A program made the position numbers and the translations under genes. Shown here piece after piece: positions 1-9,905 of a DNA stretch of 46,100 nucleotides. The notes below the pieces were generated by a model. That model saw only the letters and a list, made by a program, of their open reading frames with translations. It did no database searches and was not told where the DNA came from. This DNA comes from Sporosarcina sp. (lineage in GTDB: Bacteria; Bacillota; Bacilli; Bacillales_A; Planococcaceae). The stretch lies in contig JAPFCR010000038.1 of the NCBI GenBank assembly GCA_026169375.1, positions 1 through 46,100 on the forward strand, read 5' to 3'. Numbering within the stretch: the stretch's first letter is position 1; the number at the start of each line of letters is the position of its first letter.

Positions 1-343
1 AAAATGAGGTTTGTTCTTTTTCAATACCATCCTCTTCAATACTAGATGATTCCCATCTATCCTTATCTAGTTTCGGAGTGTTCTCTTGATCTATATTATT
101 ACTTTTGACTTTGTTTAAAATTTCCTTTGGTTTATGTTTCTCATCCTCGGCTGTTAATTTTATTTCATTATTAGATTTTATTTCCTCAGGCAAAAATGAT
201 GTTTGCTCTTTTTTCGATTCAACTTGGATTCTGTTTGACGATTCTGCAACCTCTTCTAGATTATCTATATTGTTATTGGATGGGTCTTTATCAAAGGGAG
301 GGTATTTGTACTTAGAATAGATATGTCTTAGTGGAATTTTCAC
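1..343 (-). CDS. Unrecognised charged protein, partial (runs off left edge)
   Basis: An open minus-strand frame starts at a GTG (343-341) and continues past the left edge, giving at least 114 codons. A GAGGTG ribosome-binding site lies 8 nt before the GTG. The product begins VKIPLRHIYSKYKYPP and then becomes very rich in E, K, N, D and S, which looks disordered. The same frame is open back to position 460, and another frame (528-454, starting MNETTIRGTDIIYEF) ends just before it, so an older upstream start joined by a -1 shift is possible. I do not recognise the family. It is transcribed away from the glycine-cleavage operon. Confidence 0.5.
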   Translation of the reverse strand, partial: MKIPLRHIYSKYKYPPFDKDPSNNNIDNLEEVAESSNRIQVESKKEQTSFLPEEIKSNNEIKLTAEDEKHKPKEILNKVKSNNIDQENTPKLDKDRWESSSIEEDGIEKEQTSF

Positions 344-679
344 TTTCCTCACACCTCTTTTCTGTATATGATTTATTTTAGCTTTCTCCTCAATATATGC
401 GTCTTCTTTTAAAGTTGTAACTTCGCATTCCATATTTGAGTCATAAAAAGTACCTATGCATCATCCAGTCCAAGCACTATTCCGAATTCATAAATGATGT
501 CTGTTCCTCTAATTGTTGTTTCATTCATTTCCTCATCGGGTTCGTTTCTATGTTATCTTCTAATTAACCAAATCTATTATTTTATGCTCTTTATTCTTTT
601 TTGTGAATCGTTAATAAAGCGAACTATAAATTGAGTTATATTAATAATGTTCGTGATTTGGTTAAACTATAGAAAACTA

Positions 680-708
680 TTGCGCTTTCACTAATCTAAT
701 GTTAAGAT
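680..708 (+). promoter_or_regulatory. Candidate sigma-A promoter of the gcv operon
   Basis: TTGCGC (680-685), a 17-bp spacer and TAAGAT (703-708) place a transcription start near 715, about 50 nt before the glycine riboswitch. The rest of 344-760 is AT-rich and holds nothing else that I can support apart from the upstream open frame discussed for the left-edge gene. Confidence 0.45.
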
Positions 709-764
709 ATCCATGAAAGGGTAAATATTGCAATAAATCAATAATAAAAGAATAGTCGCGGATG

Positions 765-936
765 ATTGTAGGAGGAGAGGACGTATAGACGTCGCCGAAG
801 GAGCAAGTGAAAAATCACGAATCTCTCAGGCAAAAGGACTCTTACATGACGCATCTCTGGAGAGCGTTGTCATTAAGGTGCAACCACCAAAGAAGAAAGC
901 CCAGTTAGGCGAAACTTTCAGGTAGACAGACAGAGG
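765..936 (+). promoter_or_regulatory. Tandem glycine riboswitch (two aptamers)
   Basis: Two aptamers are recognisable. The first, about 767-846, contains GGAGAGG, GCCGAAGGAGCAAG and CTCTCAGGCAAAAGGAC. The second, about 851-936, starts at CTCTGGAGAG and ends with TTTCAGGTAGACAGACAGAGG. This is the classical gcvT leader arrangement, in which glycine binding prevents termination at the following hairpin so that glycine-cleavage genes are expressed when glycine is abundant. The sequence shows the motifs and the terminator; the ON-switch logic is known for the family. Confidence 0.93.
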
Positions 937-977
937 TCCTTTTTAGTAGTTAGAACGGAAGGATTTTGTCTGTTTTT
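927..977 (+). terminator. Riboswitch-controlled intrinsic terminator
   Basis: CAGACA (927-932) pairs with TGTCTG (967-972), with further CCTT/AAGG pairing inside, and TTTTT follows. The left arm overlaps the 3' end of the second glycine aptamer, as expected for a ligand-controlled expression platform. Confidence 0.75.
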
Positions 978-1114
978 AACTATGTCATCCTATTCTGAAT
1001 TTTTGGTTTATGCGGAAATTTTAAACCTACTATAAAGAATTAACATCACGCTGTTTTACGGGGAAATATATGGTAAAACAGGAATGCATTTGATATGACA
1101 GGAGGAAAAGCACA

Positions 1115-2212
1115 TTGACAACTACGTTAAAACGTACAGGTTTATTTGAACGTTATGCCGAGCATGGTGGGAAAACGATTGACTTCGGTGGCTGGGATTT
1201 GCCAGTTCAATTTTCTAGCATAAAAGCTGAACACGAAGCAGTAAGAACAAAGGCGGGTCTGTTTGACGTTTCCCATATGGGTGAAGTGCTCGTTACAGGA
1301 GAAGAGGCTTTAACTTATTTACAGAAAATGATGACAAATGACGTCACGAAGTTGAAAGTTGGGCAAGCCCAATATACGGCAATGTGTTATGAAAATGGCG
1401 GAACAGTCGATGATTTACTAATTTATAAACGAGCAGAAAACAATTATTTACTCGTTGTAAACGCATCGAACTTGGAAAAAGATCTTGAATGGATGAAAAA
1501 GCAAAAAACTGAAAATGTCACGATTGAAGACAAGTCAGATGAATACGCTTTACTCGCATTACAAGGTCCAAAAGCAGAGTCAATTCTCCAAACGCTAACT
1601 GAAGAACCTTTAAATGACATTAAATTCTTTAGATTTAAAGAAGGAGTACAAATATCGGGTCAATCTGTACTCATTTCACGTACAGGGTATACAGGAGAAA
1701 ATGGTTTTGAAATCTATGGTTCACCCGAAGCAATTGTTAAATTATGGGATGAGCTTTTAAAAGCAGGAGAAAGTGAAGGACTTGTACCAGCAGGACTTGG
1801 TGCACGTGACACACTCCGTTTTGAAGCAGGTCTCCCGTTATATGGTCAAGAATTATCTGAAGACATTACACCGCTTGAAGCAGGCCTTGGTTTTGTAGTG
1901 AAATTAAATAAAGAAGCTGATTTTCTCGGCAAAGCAGCACTTCAGAAGCAAAAAGACGAAGGGGTTCCGAGAAAACTTGTAGGTCTTGAAATGATTGACA
2001 AAGGGATTCCACGCACAGGTTATCCAGTTCTATTAAATGATGAAAAAATTGGTGAAGTGACAACAGGCACACAATCACCAACATTAAATAAAAATATTGG
2101 CTTTGCGCTCATTCAATCATCACATGCTAAAATCGGTCAAGAAGTCATCGTTCAAGTTAGAAAGCGTCAGTTGAAAGCTGTTATTGTTAAAACGCCATTT
2201 TACAAGCGATAA
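1115..2212 (+). CDS. gcvT: Glycine cleavage system T protein (aminomethyltransferase)
   Basis: A 365-residue protein of normal GcvT length. It transfers the methylene group from the aminomethyl-lipoyl H protein to tetrahydrofolate, releasing ammonia. Visible family features are the N-terminal [21 protein letters not shown] segment, FDVSHMGEV, the folate-site [14 protein letters not shown] and [18 protein letters not shown]. The start is a TTG 10-15 nt after an AGGAGG-like site, which fits the known N-terminus. It is the first gene after the glycine riboswitch and is followed by gcvPA and gcvPB; the H-protein gene is not in this window. Confidence 0.97.
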   Translation: MTTTLKRTGLFERYAEHGGKTIDFGGWDLPVQFSSIKAEHEAVRTKAGLFDVSHMGEVLVTGEEALTYLQKMMTNDVTKLKVGQAQYTAMCYENGGTVDDLLIYKRAENNYLLVVNASNLEKDLEWMKKQKTENVTIEDKSDEYALLALQGPKAESILQTLTEEPLNDIKFFRFKEGVQISGQSVLISRTGYTGENGFEIYGSPEAIVKLWDELLKAGESEGLVPAGLGARDTLRFEAGLPLYGQELSEDITPLEAGLGFVVKLNKEADFLGKAALQKQKDEGVPRKLVGLEMIDKGIPRTGYPVLLNDEKIGEVTTGTQSPTLNKNIGFALIQSSHAKIGQEVIVQVRKRQLKAVIVKTPFYKR

Positions 2213-2298
2213 TTGAAAAAATATAGATAATTTCAAAATAGATTGTCTAAAGATAGATTAAGAGCCATGAATAATACGATAAAAGGGGATTAGAAGAC

Positions 2299-3666
2299 AT
2301 GAAGCATCGTTACATACCAATGACAGAAACAGATCGCAAAGAAATGCTAGAAACCATTGGTGTTTCAAGTGTTGATGAATTATTTGAAGCGATACCTGAA
2401 GCAGTTCGTTTTAAAGGTGATTATAATATTAAAAAAGCGAAATCTGAATCAGCACTTACCAAAGAGTTAATGCAATTAGCGGCTAAAAATGCTGATACAA
2501 CGCGCTATGCTTCTTTTCTAGGTGCGGGTGTTTATGATCACTATAAACCAATTATTGTCGACCATGTGATTTCACGTTCTGAATTTTACACGGCATATAC
2601 ACCTTATCAGCCAGAATTTTCTCAAGGAGAGCTTCAAGCAATCTTTGAATTCCAAACGATGATTTGTGAGCTAACAGGCATGGACATTTCAAACTCTTCC
2701 ATGTATGACGGAGGCACGTCTTTAGCGGAAGCAGCGATGTTAGCAGCGGGTCATACAAAGCGAAAGAAAATCTTAATATCAGAAACTGTTCATCCTGAAG
2801 CGATTGATACGGTCAAAACATACGCAAAGGGGCAATCAGTAGAAGTTGTGACGATTCCACGAAAAGATGGAGTTACAGATATCGAAAAATTAGAATCATT
2901 AATGGATGATTCAACGGCAGCAGTACTCGTTCAATATCCAAACTTCTTCGGCCAAATTGAAGATATTGAAAAAATGGGGGAAATTACACACGCTGCGAAA
3001 GGCTTGTTCGTTGTATCTTCGAATCCACTTGCACTCGGAATTTTAACACCACCTGGAAAATTAGGTGCAGATATTGCAGTTGGAGATGCGCAACCATTTG
3101 GTGTTCCGGAAGCATTTGGTGGTCCGCATATTGGCTATTTCGCAGTTACGAAAAAGCTCATGCGTAAACTACCAGGTCGTCTCGTTGGAGAAACAGTCGA
3201 TGAAGACGGAAAACGAGGTTACGTATTAACGTTACAAGCACGTGAACAACATATTCGTCGTGATAAAGCAACATCTAATATTTGTTCAAACCAAGCATTA
3301 ATTGCATTAGCTGCATCGGTTGCGATGACAGGACTTGGAAAAGTGGGAACACAAGAAATGGCTTATCAAAATATCGTGAAAACACGTTATGCAAAAGAAG
3401 CATTTGAAAAAGAAGGATTTAACGTTCTATCGAATCAAGCGCACTTCAATGAAATTGTCGTTGATTTAAAAGTACCTGTGAAAGAAGTAAATGATTATTT
3501 ATTCGAGCGTGAAATCATTGGCGGATATGATTTAGGACTCAAGTTTGGCGAATTAAAAAATCATGCATTAATTGCAGTGACTGAACAACGTACGAAAGAA
3601 GAAATTGATGCACTTGTTGAATATACAGCCCTTTGTGTGCAAGAAATGGAGGCCCTCAATGCATAA
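2299..3666 (+). CDS. gcvPA: Glycine dehydrogenase (decarboxylating) subunit 1
   Basis: A 455-residue N-terminal half of the split P protein, as in other Firmicutes. Together with GcvPB it forms the PLP-dependent decarboxylase that moves the aminomethyl group of glycine to lipoylated GcvH. The N-terminus [17 protein letters not shown] and the segments [25 protein letters not shown] and [11 protein letters not shown] are typical. An AAAGGGG site precedes the ATG. The end overlaps the start of gcvPB by 8 nt, implying translational coupling and matched subunit output. Confidence 0.97.
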   Translation: MKHRYIPMTETDRKEMLETIGVSSVDELFEAIPEAVRFKGDYNIKKAKSESALTKELMQLAAKNADTTRYASFLGAGVYDHYKPIIVDHVISRSEFYTAYTPYQPEFSQGELQAIFEFQTMICELTGMDISNSSMYDGGTSLAEAAMLAAGHTKRKKILISETVHPEAIDTVKTYAKGQSVEVVTIPRKDGVTDIEKLESLMDDSTAAVLVQYPNFFGQIEDIEKMGEITHAAKGLFVVSSNPLALGILTPPGKLGADIAVGDAQPFGVPEAFGGPHIGYFAVTKKLMRKLPGRLVGETVDEDGKRGYVLTLQAREQHIRRDKATSNICSNQALIALAASVAMTGLGKVGTQEMAYQNIVKTRYAKEAFEKEGFNVLSNQAHFNEIVVDLKVPVKEVNDYLFEREIIGGYDLGLKFGELKNHALIAVTEQRTKEEIDALVEYTALCVQEMEALNA

Positions 3667-5122
3667 GGAAAAACAATCATTAATTTTTGAGATTACTAAA
3701 GAAGGTCGGATTGGGTATAGTTTACCAGAATTAGATGTTCCGGCAGTAGAACTTGATGACTTATTACCTGAAGGGTATAAACGTGAAGAACCAGCAGAAC
3801 TCCCGGAAGTGTCAGAGCTTGATATTATGCGTCATTACACGGCATTATCAAACCGTAACCACGGCATTGACTCAGGGTTTTATCCACTTGGTTCTTGTAC
3901 GATGAAATACAATCCGAAAATTAACGAATCGGTTGCGCGTTATCCAGGATTTGCGCATATTCACCCGCTTCAAGATGAGTCAACTGTACAAGGTGCAATG
4001 GAGTTAATGTATGATTTACAAACGCATTTAGAAGAAATTACAGGGATGGACTGCATGACACTTCAACCAGCTGCAGGTGCACATGGGGAGTGGACAGCAC
4101 TTATGATGATTCGCGCATTCCATGAAGCAAATGGCGATCATCACCGTACGAAAGTGATTGTTCCAGACTCGGCACACGGAACGAACCCAGCTTCTGCAAC
4201 AGTTGCAGGTTATGATACAGTCACAGTGAAAACGAATGAAAAAGGGCTTGTTGATTTAGAAGACTTAAAGAGTGTTGTAGGCGATGATACAGCAGCGCTT
4301 ATGTTAACAAACCCAAATACATTAGGTTTATTTGAGGAAGATATCGTCGAAATGGCGAAAATCGTTCATGATGTCGGCGGAAAGCTTTATTATGATGGTG
4401 CGAACTTAAACGCTGTCATGGCGAAGTCACGTCCTGGCGATATGGGCTTTGACGCAGTACACTTAAACTTGCATAAAACATTTACAGGTCCACATGGTGG
4501 CGGCGGTCCAGGTTCGGGTCCGGTAGGTGTTCATAAAGATCTCATTCCATTTTTACCAAAACCAGTTTTAGTAAAAGAAGATGACGTCTTTAAGTTTGAT
4601 TATGACCGTCCACAATCAATTGGTCGCGTGAAACCATTTTACGGTAATTTTGGGATTAACGTTCGTGCTTACACGTATATTCGTTCGATGGGTCCAGACG
4701 GACTTAAAGCGGCGACAGAATATGCAGTGCTTAACGCAAACTATATGATGCGTAAATTAGAGCCGCATTTTGAATTACCGTATAAACAACATTGTAAACA
4801 TGAGTTTGTGATTTCGGGAAGTCGTCAGAAGAAGTTAGGCGTTCGTACTTTAGATATGGCGAAACGACTGTTAGATTTCGGGTTCCATCCGCCTACAGTT
4901 TATTTCCCGCTGAACGTTGAAGAAGGTATGATGATTGAACCAACAGAAACAGAGTCAAAAGAAACATTAGACTCGTTTATCGATGCGATGATTCAAATCG
5001 CAAAAGAAGTGGAAGAAGATCCAGAAGTTGTTCAAACAGCACCTCACACGACAGTTGTTAGTCGTTTAGATGAGACGAGAGCTGCGAGAAAACCAGTGCT
5101 ACGTTATACAAAAGAATCATAA
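3659..5122 (+). CDS. gcvPB: Glycine dehydrogenase (decarboxylating) subunit 2
   Basis: A 487-residue C-terminal, PLP-carrying subunit of the split P protein. The start is the ATG at 3659, inside the end of gcvPA and 5 nt after a GGAGG, because [11 protein letters not shown] matches the family N-terminus; an upstream in-frame ATG at 3605 would lie deep in gcvPA and is rejected. The PLP-lysine region reads [18 protein letters not shown] (Lys in HKTF). Substrate-side motifs [21 protein letters not shown] and SAHGTNPAS are intact. It is the last gene of the gcv operon, followed by a strong terminator. Confidence 0.97.
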   Translation: MHKEKQSLIFEITKEGRIGYSLPELDVPAVELDDLLPEGYKREEPAELPEVSELDIMRHYTALSNRNHGIDSGFYPLGSCTMKYNPKINESVARYPGFAHIHPLQDESTVQGAMELMYDLQTHLEEITGMDCMTLQPAAGAHGEWTALMMIRAFHEANGDHHRTKVIVPDSAHGTNPASATVAGYDTVTVKTNEKGLVDLEDLKSVVGDDTAALMLTNPNTLGLFEEDIVEMAKIVHDVGGKLYYDGANLNAVMAKSRPGDMGFDAVHLNLHKTFTGPHGGGGPGSGPVGVHKDLIPFLPKPVLVKEDDVFKFDYDRPQSIGRVKPFYGNFGINVRAYTYIRSMGPDGLKAATEYAVLNANYMMRKLEPHFELPYKQHCKHEFVISGSRQKKLGVRTLDMAKRLLDFGFHPPTVYFPLNVEEGMMIEPTETESKETLDSFIDAMIQIAKEVEEDPEVVQTAPHTTVVSRLDETRAARKPVLRYTKES

Positions 5123-5130
5123 ATAAAAAC

Positions 5131-5183
5131 TCCCTCTAAGGTAAATAGACAAAAAGTCTGTTTCTCCTTAGTGGGATTTTTTT
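5131..5183 (+). terminator. Intrinsic terminator after gcvPB
   Basis: TCCC-CTAAGG pairs with CCTTAG-GGGA around a loop that itself can form AGAC/GTCT, followed by a run of T. It closes the gcv operon. Confidence 0.85.
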
Positions 5184-5316
5184 CTTTAAACAACCTATCC
5201 AAAGTTGCTAGATTTAAAAAATAAAGCGCTTTGTTGCACTGGCTTCCAAAGAGAAAGTCAGTGTTCGAGTTTACTTAAATATAAGACAATTGAATTAACA
5301 AAAAAGTGAAAAGACA

Positions 5317-5375
5317 TTGACAGTTTTAAGAAAGGTGTTATGATTAGTCTAATTCCTACTAAACGGATAAGGATT
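5317..5375 (+). promoter_or_regulatory. Strong sigma-A promoter with overlapping palindromic (CymR-like) operator
   Basis: TTGACA (5317-5322), 16 bp, TATGAT (5339-5344) is a near-consensus promoter for the downstream acyl-CoA-dehydrogenase/ABC-transporter cluster. The imperfect inverted repeat AATTCC...GGATT (5351-5375) covers the predicted start site. ATTCC/GGAAT-type repeats at this position are reminiscent of CymR, the Rrf2 repressor of cysteine and sulfur genes; the assignment to CymR is inference, supported only by the transporter type. Confidence 0.5.
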
Positions 5376-5418
5376 AAAAAGATTAAAAGTGGCGCTTGAA
5401 TAAAGGAGAGAGCAGAAT

Positions 5419-6591
5419 ATGAAACGTTTATTTATAAAAACGAAACAACAGAAATTATGGTTGGAAAAGCTTTATCACTTGGAAGAAAGTTTTAAACAAT
5501 CAGCAGAAAAGACAGATGCATTAGCTGTTTTTCCAAAAGATAATATTCAGCAGCTTGTGAATATAGGCTATTCACAAATTACTTTACCAAAGCATTACGG
5601 CGGCGAAGGGTTATCAATTTATGAGATGGTTCTTTTTCAAGAAACGCTTGCGAGTTTTGATAGTAATACTGCACTATCGATTGGTTGGCATTTAGGGGTT
5701 GTTGGCGATCTGTATGAACAGAAACTCTGGAAAGAAGAGGCGCTAGTAGATTATGCAATCGAAATTACAAAGGGCGCACTTGTTAATCGTTCGGTGAGTG
5801 AAAAGATTACAGGAAGTCCGACAAGGGGCGGAAAGCCAGGAACACAAGCAGTGAAAAAAGATGGGCATTGGGTATTAAATGGGCGAAAATCATTTACAAC
5901 AGCTGCCCCTGTTTTAACCCATTTTTTAACGTCGGCTTGGATTGAAGAGAAAGACAGGATTGGTTTTTTTCTTCTCGATCGTAACTTACAAGGATTATCT
6001 ATTGATGAAACATGGGATGTCATTGCGATGCGCGGTACTGGAAGTCATGATTTAGTATTGGAAAATGTTGTAGTAGACGAAACGCAACTCGTCGAATTGC
6101 CAAATAAAAAAAATGGGAAGTTTAACGGTTGGATTCTTCATATTCCGGCTTGCTATCTCGGAATTGCTCAAGCGGCGCGAGATTACGCGGTTCACTTTGC
6201 AAGTTATTACACACCGAATAGTTTAAAAGAGCCAATCGGTCATTTGCCAAACGTCCAGCAGAAAATTGGGAAGATGGATTTACTCTTAACGCAAGCAAGG
6301 CATCTTATTTATAGCGTTGCGGAAGCTGCTGATGATAAAGTGCGTAAAAATTTACTAACAAATGAAGTCGCTGTTGCGAAATATACAGTGACTAATTATG
6401 CCATTGAAATTGTTGACCTTGCGATGCGTCTTGTAGGCGCACAAAGTTTAGGACGAAAAAATCCATTGCAACGGCATTACCGAGATGTCCGTGCTGGATT
6501 ACACAATCCACCAATGGATGATATGGTCATTCAGCAACTGGCAAAAACAGCTATTGAACGAGAAGAAAATAAAAGTATCATACTCACATAA
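5419..6591 (+). CDS. Acyl-CoA dehydrogenase-family flavoprotein (YdbM-like)
   Basis: A 390-residue acyl-CoA dehydrogenase-fold protein. The N-terminal helical domain contains LPKHYGGEGLSIYEM. The middle beta domain contains WVLNGRKSFTTAAPVLTHFL and GTGSHDLVLENVVV. The C-terminal helical domain contains LVGAQSLGRKNPLQRHYRDVRAGLHNPP. The IHGG-type motif of true acyl-CoA dehydrogenases is replaced by VGAQSLGRKNP, as in YdbM/SfnB/DszC-like relatives, several of which act in sulfur-compound metabolism. It is the first gene behind a strong promoter and heads a cluster with a cystine-type transporter, so a role in using an organosulfur compound is a reasonable inference; the substrate is unknown. 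Confidence 0.75.
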   Translation: MKRLFIKTKQQKLWLEKLYHLEESFKQSAEKTDALAVFPKDNIQQLVNIGYSQITLPKHYGGEGLSIYEMVLFQETLASFDSNTALSIGWHLGVVGDLYEQKLWKEEALVDYAIEITKGALVNRSVSEKITGSPTRGGKPGTQAVKKDGHWVLNGRKSFTTAAPVLTHFLTSAWIEEKDRIGFFLLDRNLQGLSIDETWDVIAMRGTGSHDLVLENVVVDETQLVELPNKKNGKFNGWILHIPACYLGIAQAARDYAVHFASYYTPNSLKEPIGHLPNVQQKIGKMDLLLTQARHLIYSVAEAADDKVRKNLLTNEVAVAKYTVTNYAIEIVDLAMRLVGAQSLGRKNPLQRHYRDVRAGLHNPPMDDMVIQQLAKTAIEREENKSIILT

Positions 6592-6696
6592 GTGATACAG
6601 GGGGCAAGTCATTGAGAACGAAGAATCGGTATAGTGAGCGATGTTGCCAGTAATTGAAAATACGAGCAAAACAAATGATAAAGGGGATATTGAATC

Positions 6697-7560
6697 ATGA
6701 GGATATTAGAAAATGTAAAACGAAGTGTGCTATTTGTTATTGTAGCAATATTTTTGGTTGGTTGTAATACAGGAGAAGACGGCAGTGCAAAGGCAGAAGA
6801 TGAAGACGGCGTTCGGAAAGTAAAAATTGCTTACGTCCAATCAGGAAAGCCAATGACGTATACAGATGAAAACGGAGAGGCTAAAGGGTATGACGTGGAA
6901 GTGTTAAAAGCAGTTGAAGAACGATTGCCGCAATATGAATTTGAGTTTGTCGGCACCTCTGATGATGATTTATTAATTGGAGTTGAGCAAGGAAAATACC
7001 AAGTTGGTGTCAAAAATGCATTTTGGTCAGAAGAACGAACAGAAAAATTCATTTATCCAAAAGAATTTATTGGGTTAAGTAGTACGGGGCTTGTCGTAAA
7101 AAAAGAAAACGCATCAATTAAAAACTTACAGGACTTAGCTTCAGCAAACTTTTCACTCGCACCAATTGCCGCAAACAATGGGCAGTATGCAGTTGTTGCA
7201 GAGTACAATGAAAAAAATCCAGACAACCAAGTAGACTTAAATGCAAGCGATACATTTTCAGTTGATGTCGTACAGTGGGTAAATGAAGGGCGTGTAGACG
7301 GTGCTATTATTATAGAAGGGAAGTATAATCGTCAAGTGACAGATAAAGACGGACCGTATCACCATTTAAAAGACGATGTTGTATATAACGAGTTCGCAGT
7401 GATTCAAACATGGCCTTTATTTAATAAAAAAGAGCAACAGTTTGCAGATGACTTTGATGCAGCGTTAAAACAAGTAAAAGAAGAAGGTATTCCAAATCGT
7501 TTAAGTGAAAAGCATTACGGCAGGGATCTCTTTGAATTGCTAGATGATGCACAAAAATAA
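6697..7560 (+). CDS. Amino-acid ABC transporter substrate-binding lipoprotein (TcyJ/TcyK-like)
   Basis: A 287-residue family 3 solute-binding protein. A lipoprotein signal ends in LVGC with the lipidated cysteine at residue 23, so the mature protein is anchored outside the membrane. Family features include KIAYVQSGKPMTYTDENG, AKGYDVEVLKAVEERL and the paired-domain pattern GVEQGKYQVGVKNAFWSEERTEK. It is followed 30 nt later by two permeases and an ATPase, forming a complete importer. Similarity in layout is to the cystine/sulfur amino-acid uptake systems (tcyJKLMN); the exact ligand cannot be read from sequence alone. Confidence 0.85.
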   Translation: MRILENVKRSVLFVIVAIFLVGCNTGEDGSAKAEDEDGVRKVKIAYVQSGKPMTYTDENGEAKGYDVEVLKAVEERLPQYEFEFVGTSDDDLLIGVEQGKYQVGVKNAFWSEERTEKFIYPKEFIGLSSTGLVVKKENASIKNLQDLASANFSLAPIAANNGQYAVVAEYNEKNPDNQVDLNASDTFSVDVVQWVNEGRVDGAIIIEGKYNRQVTDKDGPYHHLKDDVVYNEFAVIQTWPLFNKKEQQFADDFDAALKQVKEEGIPNRLSEKHYGRDLFELLDDAQK

Positions 7561-7590
7561 TCTGGGGAAATTGTAAGAGGGAGGGGTTAT

Positions 7591-8298
7591 ATGGAAAAGT
7601 ATTTTGATGTGTCTTATCTTTGGGAGGCGTTTCCAGTGCTCCTTCCTTTTTTAAAAGTGACATTTCTTGTAGTAGGTGTTTCAGTGTTGTTGGGGACGGG
7701 ATTTGGCATTTTATTGACCATGGCGAAGGTTGGAAGTAGTAAAATTCTTCGAAAGCTTGCGAACGGCTATACGACCGTCTTGAGGTGTACACCTTCTATT
7801 ATATTGTTATTTTTAGTGTATTATGGTGTGCCTGCGATCGGTGCTCAGTTTGGTTTAGATTTAAATCAAGTTGACAAAATTGTTTTTGTCATTACTGCCT
7901 TCACACTGCAATTTGCGGCAATTATGTCGGAAGTTGTACGATCCGCCTATGAATCGATCGATAAAGGGCAATATGAAGCGGGTGTGAGTGTGGGATTAAG
8001 CGCTTTTCAAGTGTACAGGCGAATTATCGTCCCGCAAGCATTGGTCGTTGCGATTCCAAACTTTGGAAATGCATTAATCGCTTTATTTCAAGAAGGTGCG
8101 CTTGCGTATACAATTGGACTCATTGATGTTGTGGGGAAAGCAGAACTCATTATCGCGTCAAATTACGATACGCATGCATTAGAAGTTTACCTTGCACTTG
8201 CGGTAATTTACTGGGTATTATCGATTTTGATTGAACAATTTTTCTTAAAGATAGAAAAAGTGGTCGGAAAAGGAAAGCGCTCAATGCAAACGGTTTGA
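7591..8298 (+). CDS. Amino-acid ABC transporter permease (TcyL-like)
   Basis: A 235-residue polar amino-acid permease with about five membrane spans. It has the HisM-family signature SAYESIDKGQYEAGVSVGLSAFQVYRRIIVPQAL, i.e. the EAA loop that docks on the ATPase. A GGGAGGGG site precedes the ATG. It is translated between the binding lipoprotein and a paralogous permease, with which it should form the heterodimeric channel of the importer. Confidence 0.87.
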   Translation: MEKYFDVSYLWEAFPVLLPFLKVTFLVVGVSVLLGTGFGILLTMAKVGSSKILRKLANGYTTVLRCTPSIILLFLVYYGVPAIGAQFGLDLNQVDKIVFVITAFTLQFAAIMSEVVRSAYESIDKGQYEAGVSVGLSAFQVYRRIIVPQALVVAIPNFGNALIALFQEGALAYTIGLIDVVGKAELIIASNYDTHALEVYLALAVIYWVLSILIEQFFLKIEKVVGKGKRSMQTV

Positions 8299-8314
8299 GG
8301 GAGGGGGAGAAGAT

Positions 8315-9028
8315 ATGGCGGAAGGGTTAAATATTTCATTTTTATGGGAAGCTTTTTTCATTGCATTATCCGGCGTGCCAATTACATTGCTCGTGACAAT
8401 TGTCGCATTAGTGATTGCATTGCCCACAGGATTCATACTCGCATTATCCAGGTTTTATCGTATCCCACTCTTACGTCAAATTGCTAGTGTTTATATTTCA
8501 TTTGTAAGAGGGACGCCAATTATTGTTCAGATTTTTATTATATATAGTAGTATTCCATTGATGCTCGATATTCTTTTTAAAAAATATAATATTGGAATAA
8601 ATATTTATGAGATTCATCCGATTTGGTATGCGTTTATTGTTTTTTCCTTTAATACGACTGCGATTTTAATCGAAGTCTTTCGCTCCGCTTTACAATCGAT
8701 TGATCAAGGACAATATGAAGCAGCACAATCCATCGGTTTAACGAGTGTGCAAGCGTATCGAAGAATCATCATTCCACAATTACTCGTTGTTGCGATGCCG
8801 AATTTATGTACAGCAACAGTTAATTTAATTAAAGCTACGTCTTTAGGGTATGCATTTTCATTACAAGAAATTACGTTACGGACGAAGGTAGCCGCAAATA
8901 TGAATTACAACTACATCGAGGCGTATCTCGCTATTTTTATCGTTTATTTACTATTATGTAGCGCAGTAGAATATGGATTTAAGGTATATGAAAACCGGTT
9001 AGCGAGATATCAATTGAGAATGGCTTGA
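8315..9028 (+). CDS. Amino-acid ABC transporter permease (TcyM-like)
   Basis: A 237-residue second permease, homologous to its upstream neighbour. FVRGTPIIVQIFIIYSS and the EAA loop QGQYEAAQSIGLTSVQAYRR are diagnostic of the polar amino-acid permease family, and several hydrophobic spans are visible. It starts 16 nt after the previous stop, behind GGGAGGGGG, and ends 16 nt before the ATPase gene, consistent with one operon. Confidence 0.87.
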   Translation: MAEGLNISFLWEAFFIALSGVPITLLVTIVALVIALPTGFILALSRFYRIPLLRQIASVYISFVRGTPIIVQIFIIYSSIPLMLDILFKKYNIGINIYEIHPIWYAFIVFSFNTTAILIEVFRSALQSIDQGQYEAAQSIGLTSVQAYRRIIIPQLLVVAMPNLCTATVNLIKATSLGYAFSLQEITLRTKVAANMNYNYIEAYLAIFIVYLLLCSAVEYGFKVYENRLARYQLRMA

Positions 9029-9044
9029 AAGGGAGAAGTGAGCG

Positions 9045-9800
9045 ATGTTAGAAGTTTCGGATGTGCATAAGTCATTTGGGGAAAATGACGTATTAAAAGG
9101 GGTTCACATACAAGTCGACAAAGGAGACGTTGTCGTTATTTTAGGGCCGAGTGGTTCTGGGAAAACAACGCTATTAAGATGTATTAATTTTTTAGAAAAG
9201 GCAGATCGCGGGAAACTCGCATTACATGACACGTCATTACCGCTAAATACAGCGTCTAAAAAAGAAATTCATAAAGTAAGACAAAGCGTCGCATTCGTTT
9301 TTCAAAATTATAATTTATTTCATCATAAAACGGCTTTAGAAAATGTGACAGAAGGCTTAATCATTGGGCGGAAAGTTGCGAAGAAAGAAGCGGAAAAAAT
9401 CGGGAGAGAAGCGTTAACGAAAGTTGGTCTTTCCGATAAATATGACGCCTTTCCAAATCAATTATCAGGTGGACAACAACAGCGCGTAGGTATTGCACGG
9501 GCAGTTGCATTGAGTCCAGATATTATTTTATTTGACGAACCAACTTCAGCACTCGATCCTGAGTTAGTCGATGAAGTGCTAGGTGTGATGAAAAATATTG
9601 CTGAAGAAGGAACGACGATGATTGTGGTGACACATGAAATGTCTTTCGCGAAAGATGTGGCGAACAAAGTCATTTTTATGGATGGTGGCGTTGTTGTAGA
9701 AGAAGGAACTGCTGAAGAGATATTTAAGAAGCCGAAAAAAGAAAGAACACGGCAGTTTTTACGAAGAGTGCTCCCGGAAGAGTATATTTATTCGATCTGA
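9045..9800 (+). CDS. Amino-acid ABC transporter ATP-binding protein (TcyN-like)
   Basis: A 251-residue ABC ATPase. Walker A is GPSGSGKTT (about residues 34-42), the Q-loop is [10 protein letters not shown], the signature LSGGQQQR begins at residue 140, and Walker B is [12 protein letters not shown] with Asp164-Glu165, followed by the switch His in VVTHEM. All catalytic elements are intact. It powers the importer formed with the two upstream permeases and the binding lipoprotein. The ATG follows GGGAGAAG. No clear strong terminator follows before fabI. Confidence 0.9.
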   Translation: MLEVSDVHKSFGENDVLKGVHIQVDKGDVVVILGPSGSGKTTLLRCINFLEKADRGKLALHDTSLPLNTASKKEIHKVRQSVAFVFQNYNLFHHKTALENVTEGLIIGRKVAKKEAEKIGREALTKVGLSDKYDAFPNQLSGGQQQRVGIARAVALSPDIILFDEPTSALDPELVDEVLGVMKNIAEEGTTMIVVTHEMSFAKDVANKVIFMDGGVVVEEGTAEEIFKKPKKERTRQFLRRVLPEEYIYSI

Positions 9801-9849
9801 GATTGGAAAATCCTTTCAATTTCCCATACGCATCCGAATTAAAATATGT

Positions 9850-9876
9850 TATACTGGATTTAGTATCAGGTACTAA
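9850..9876 (+). promoter_or_regulatory. fabI promoter with FapR-type operator
   Basis: A -10 element TATACT lies at 9850-9855; the -35 is weak. Immediately downstream is the palindrome TTAGTATCAGGTACTAA (9860-9876), which matches the known FapR box pattern TTAGTAC-N-GTACTAA. FapR is the malonyl-CoA-responsive repressor of fatty-acid synthesis genes in Bacillales, and a box over the start site of fabI is the expected architecture. Confidence 0.8.
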
Positions 9877-9905
9877 CAATAGGTGTAACTTAAATGGAGG
9901 CTATT

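Noticed and set aside
3605..3658. Upstream start for gcvPB
   Set aside because: Would encode 18 residues from the end of gcvPA; the ribosome-binding site and family N-terminus support 3659.
7421..7792. 123-codon minus-strand open frame
   Set aside because: Shadow of the binding-protein and permease genes; no protein-like features.
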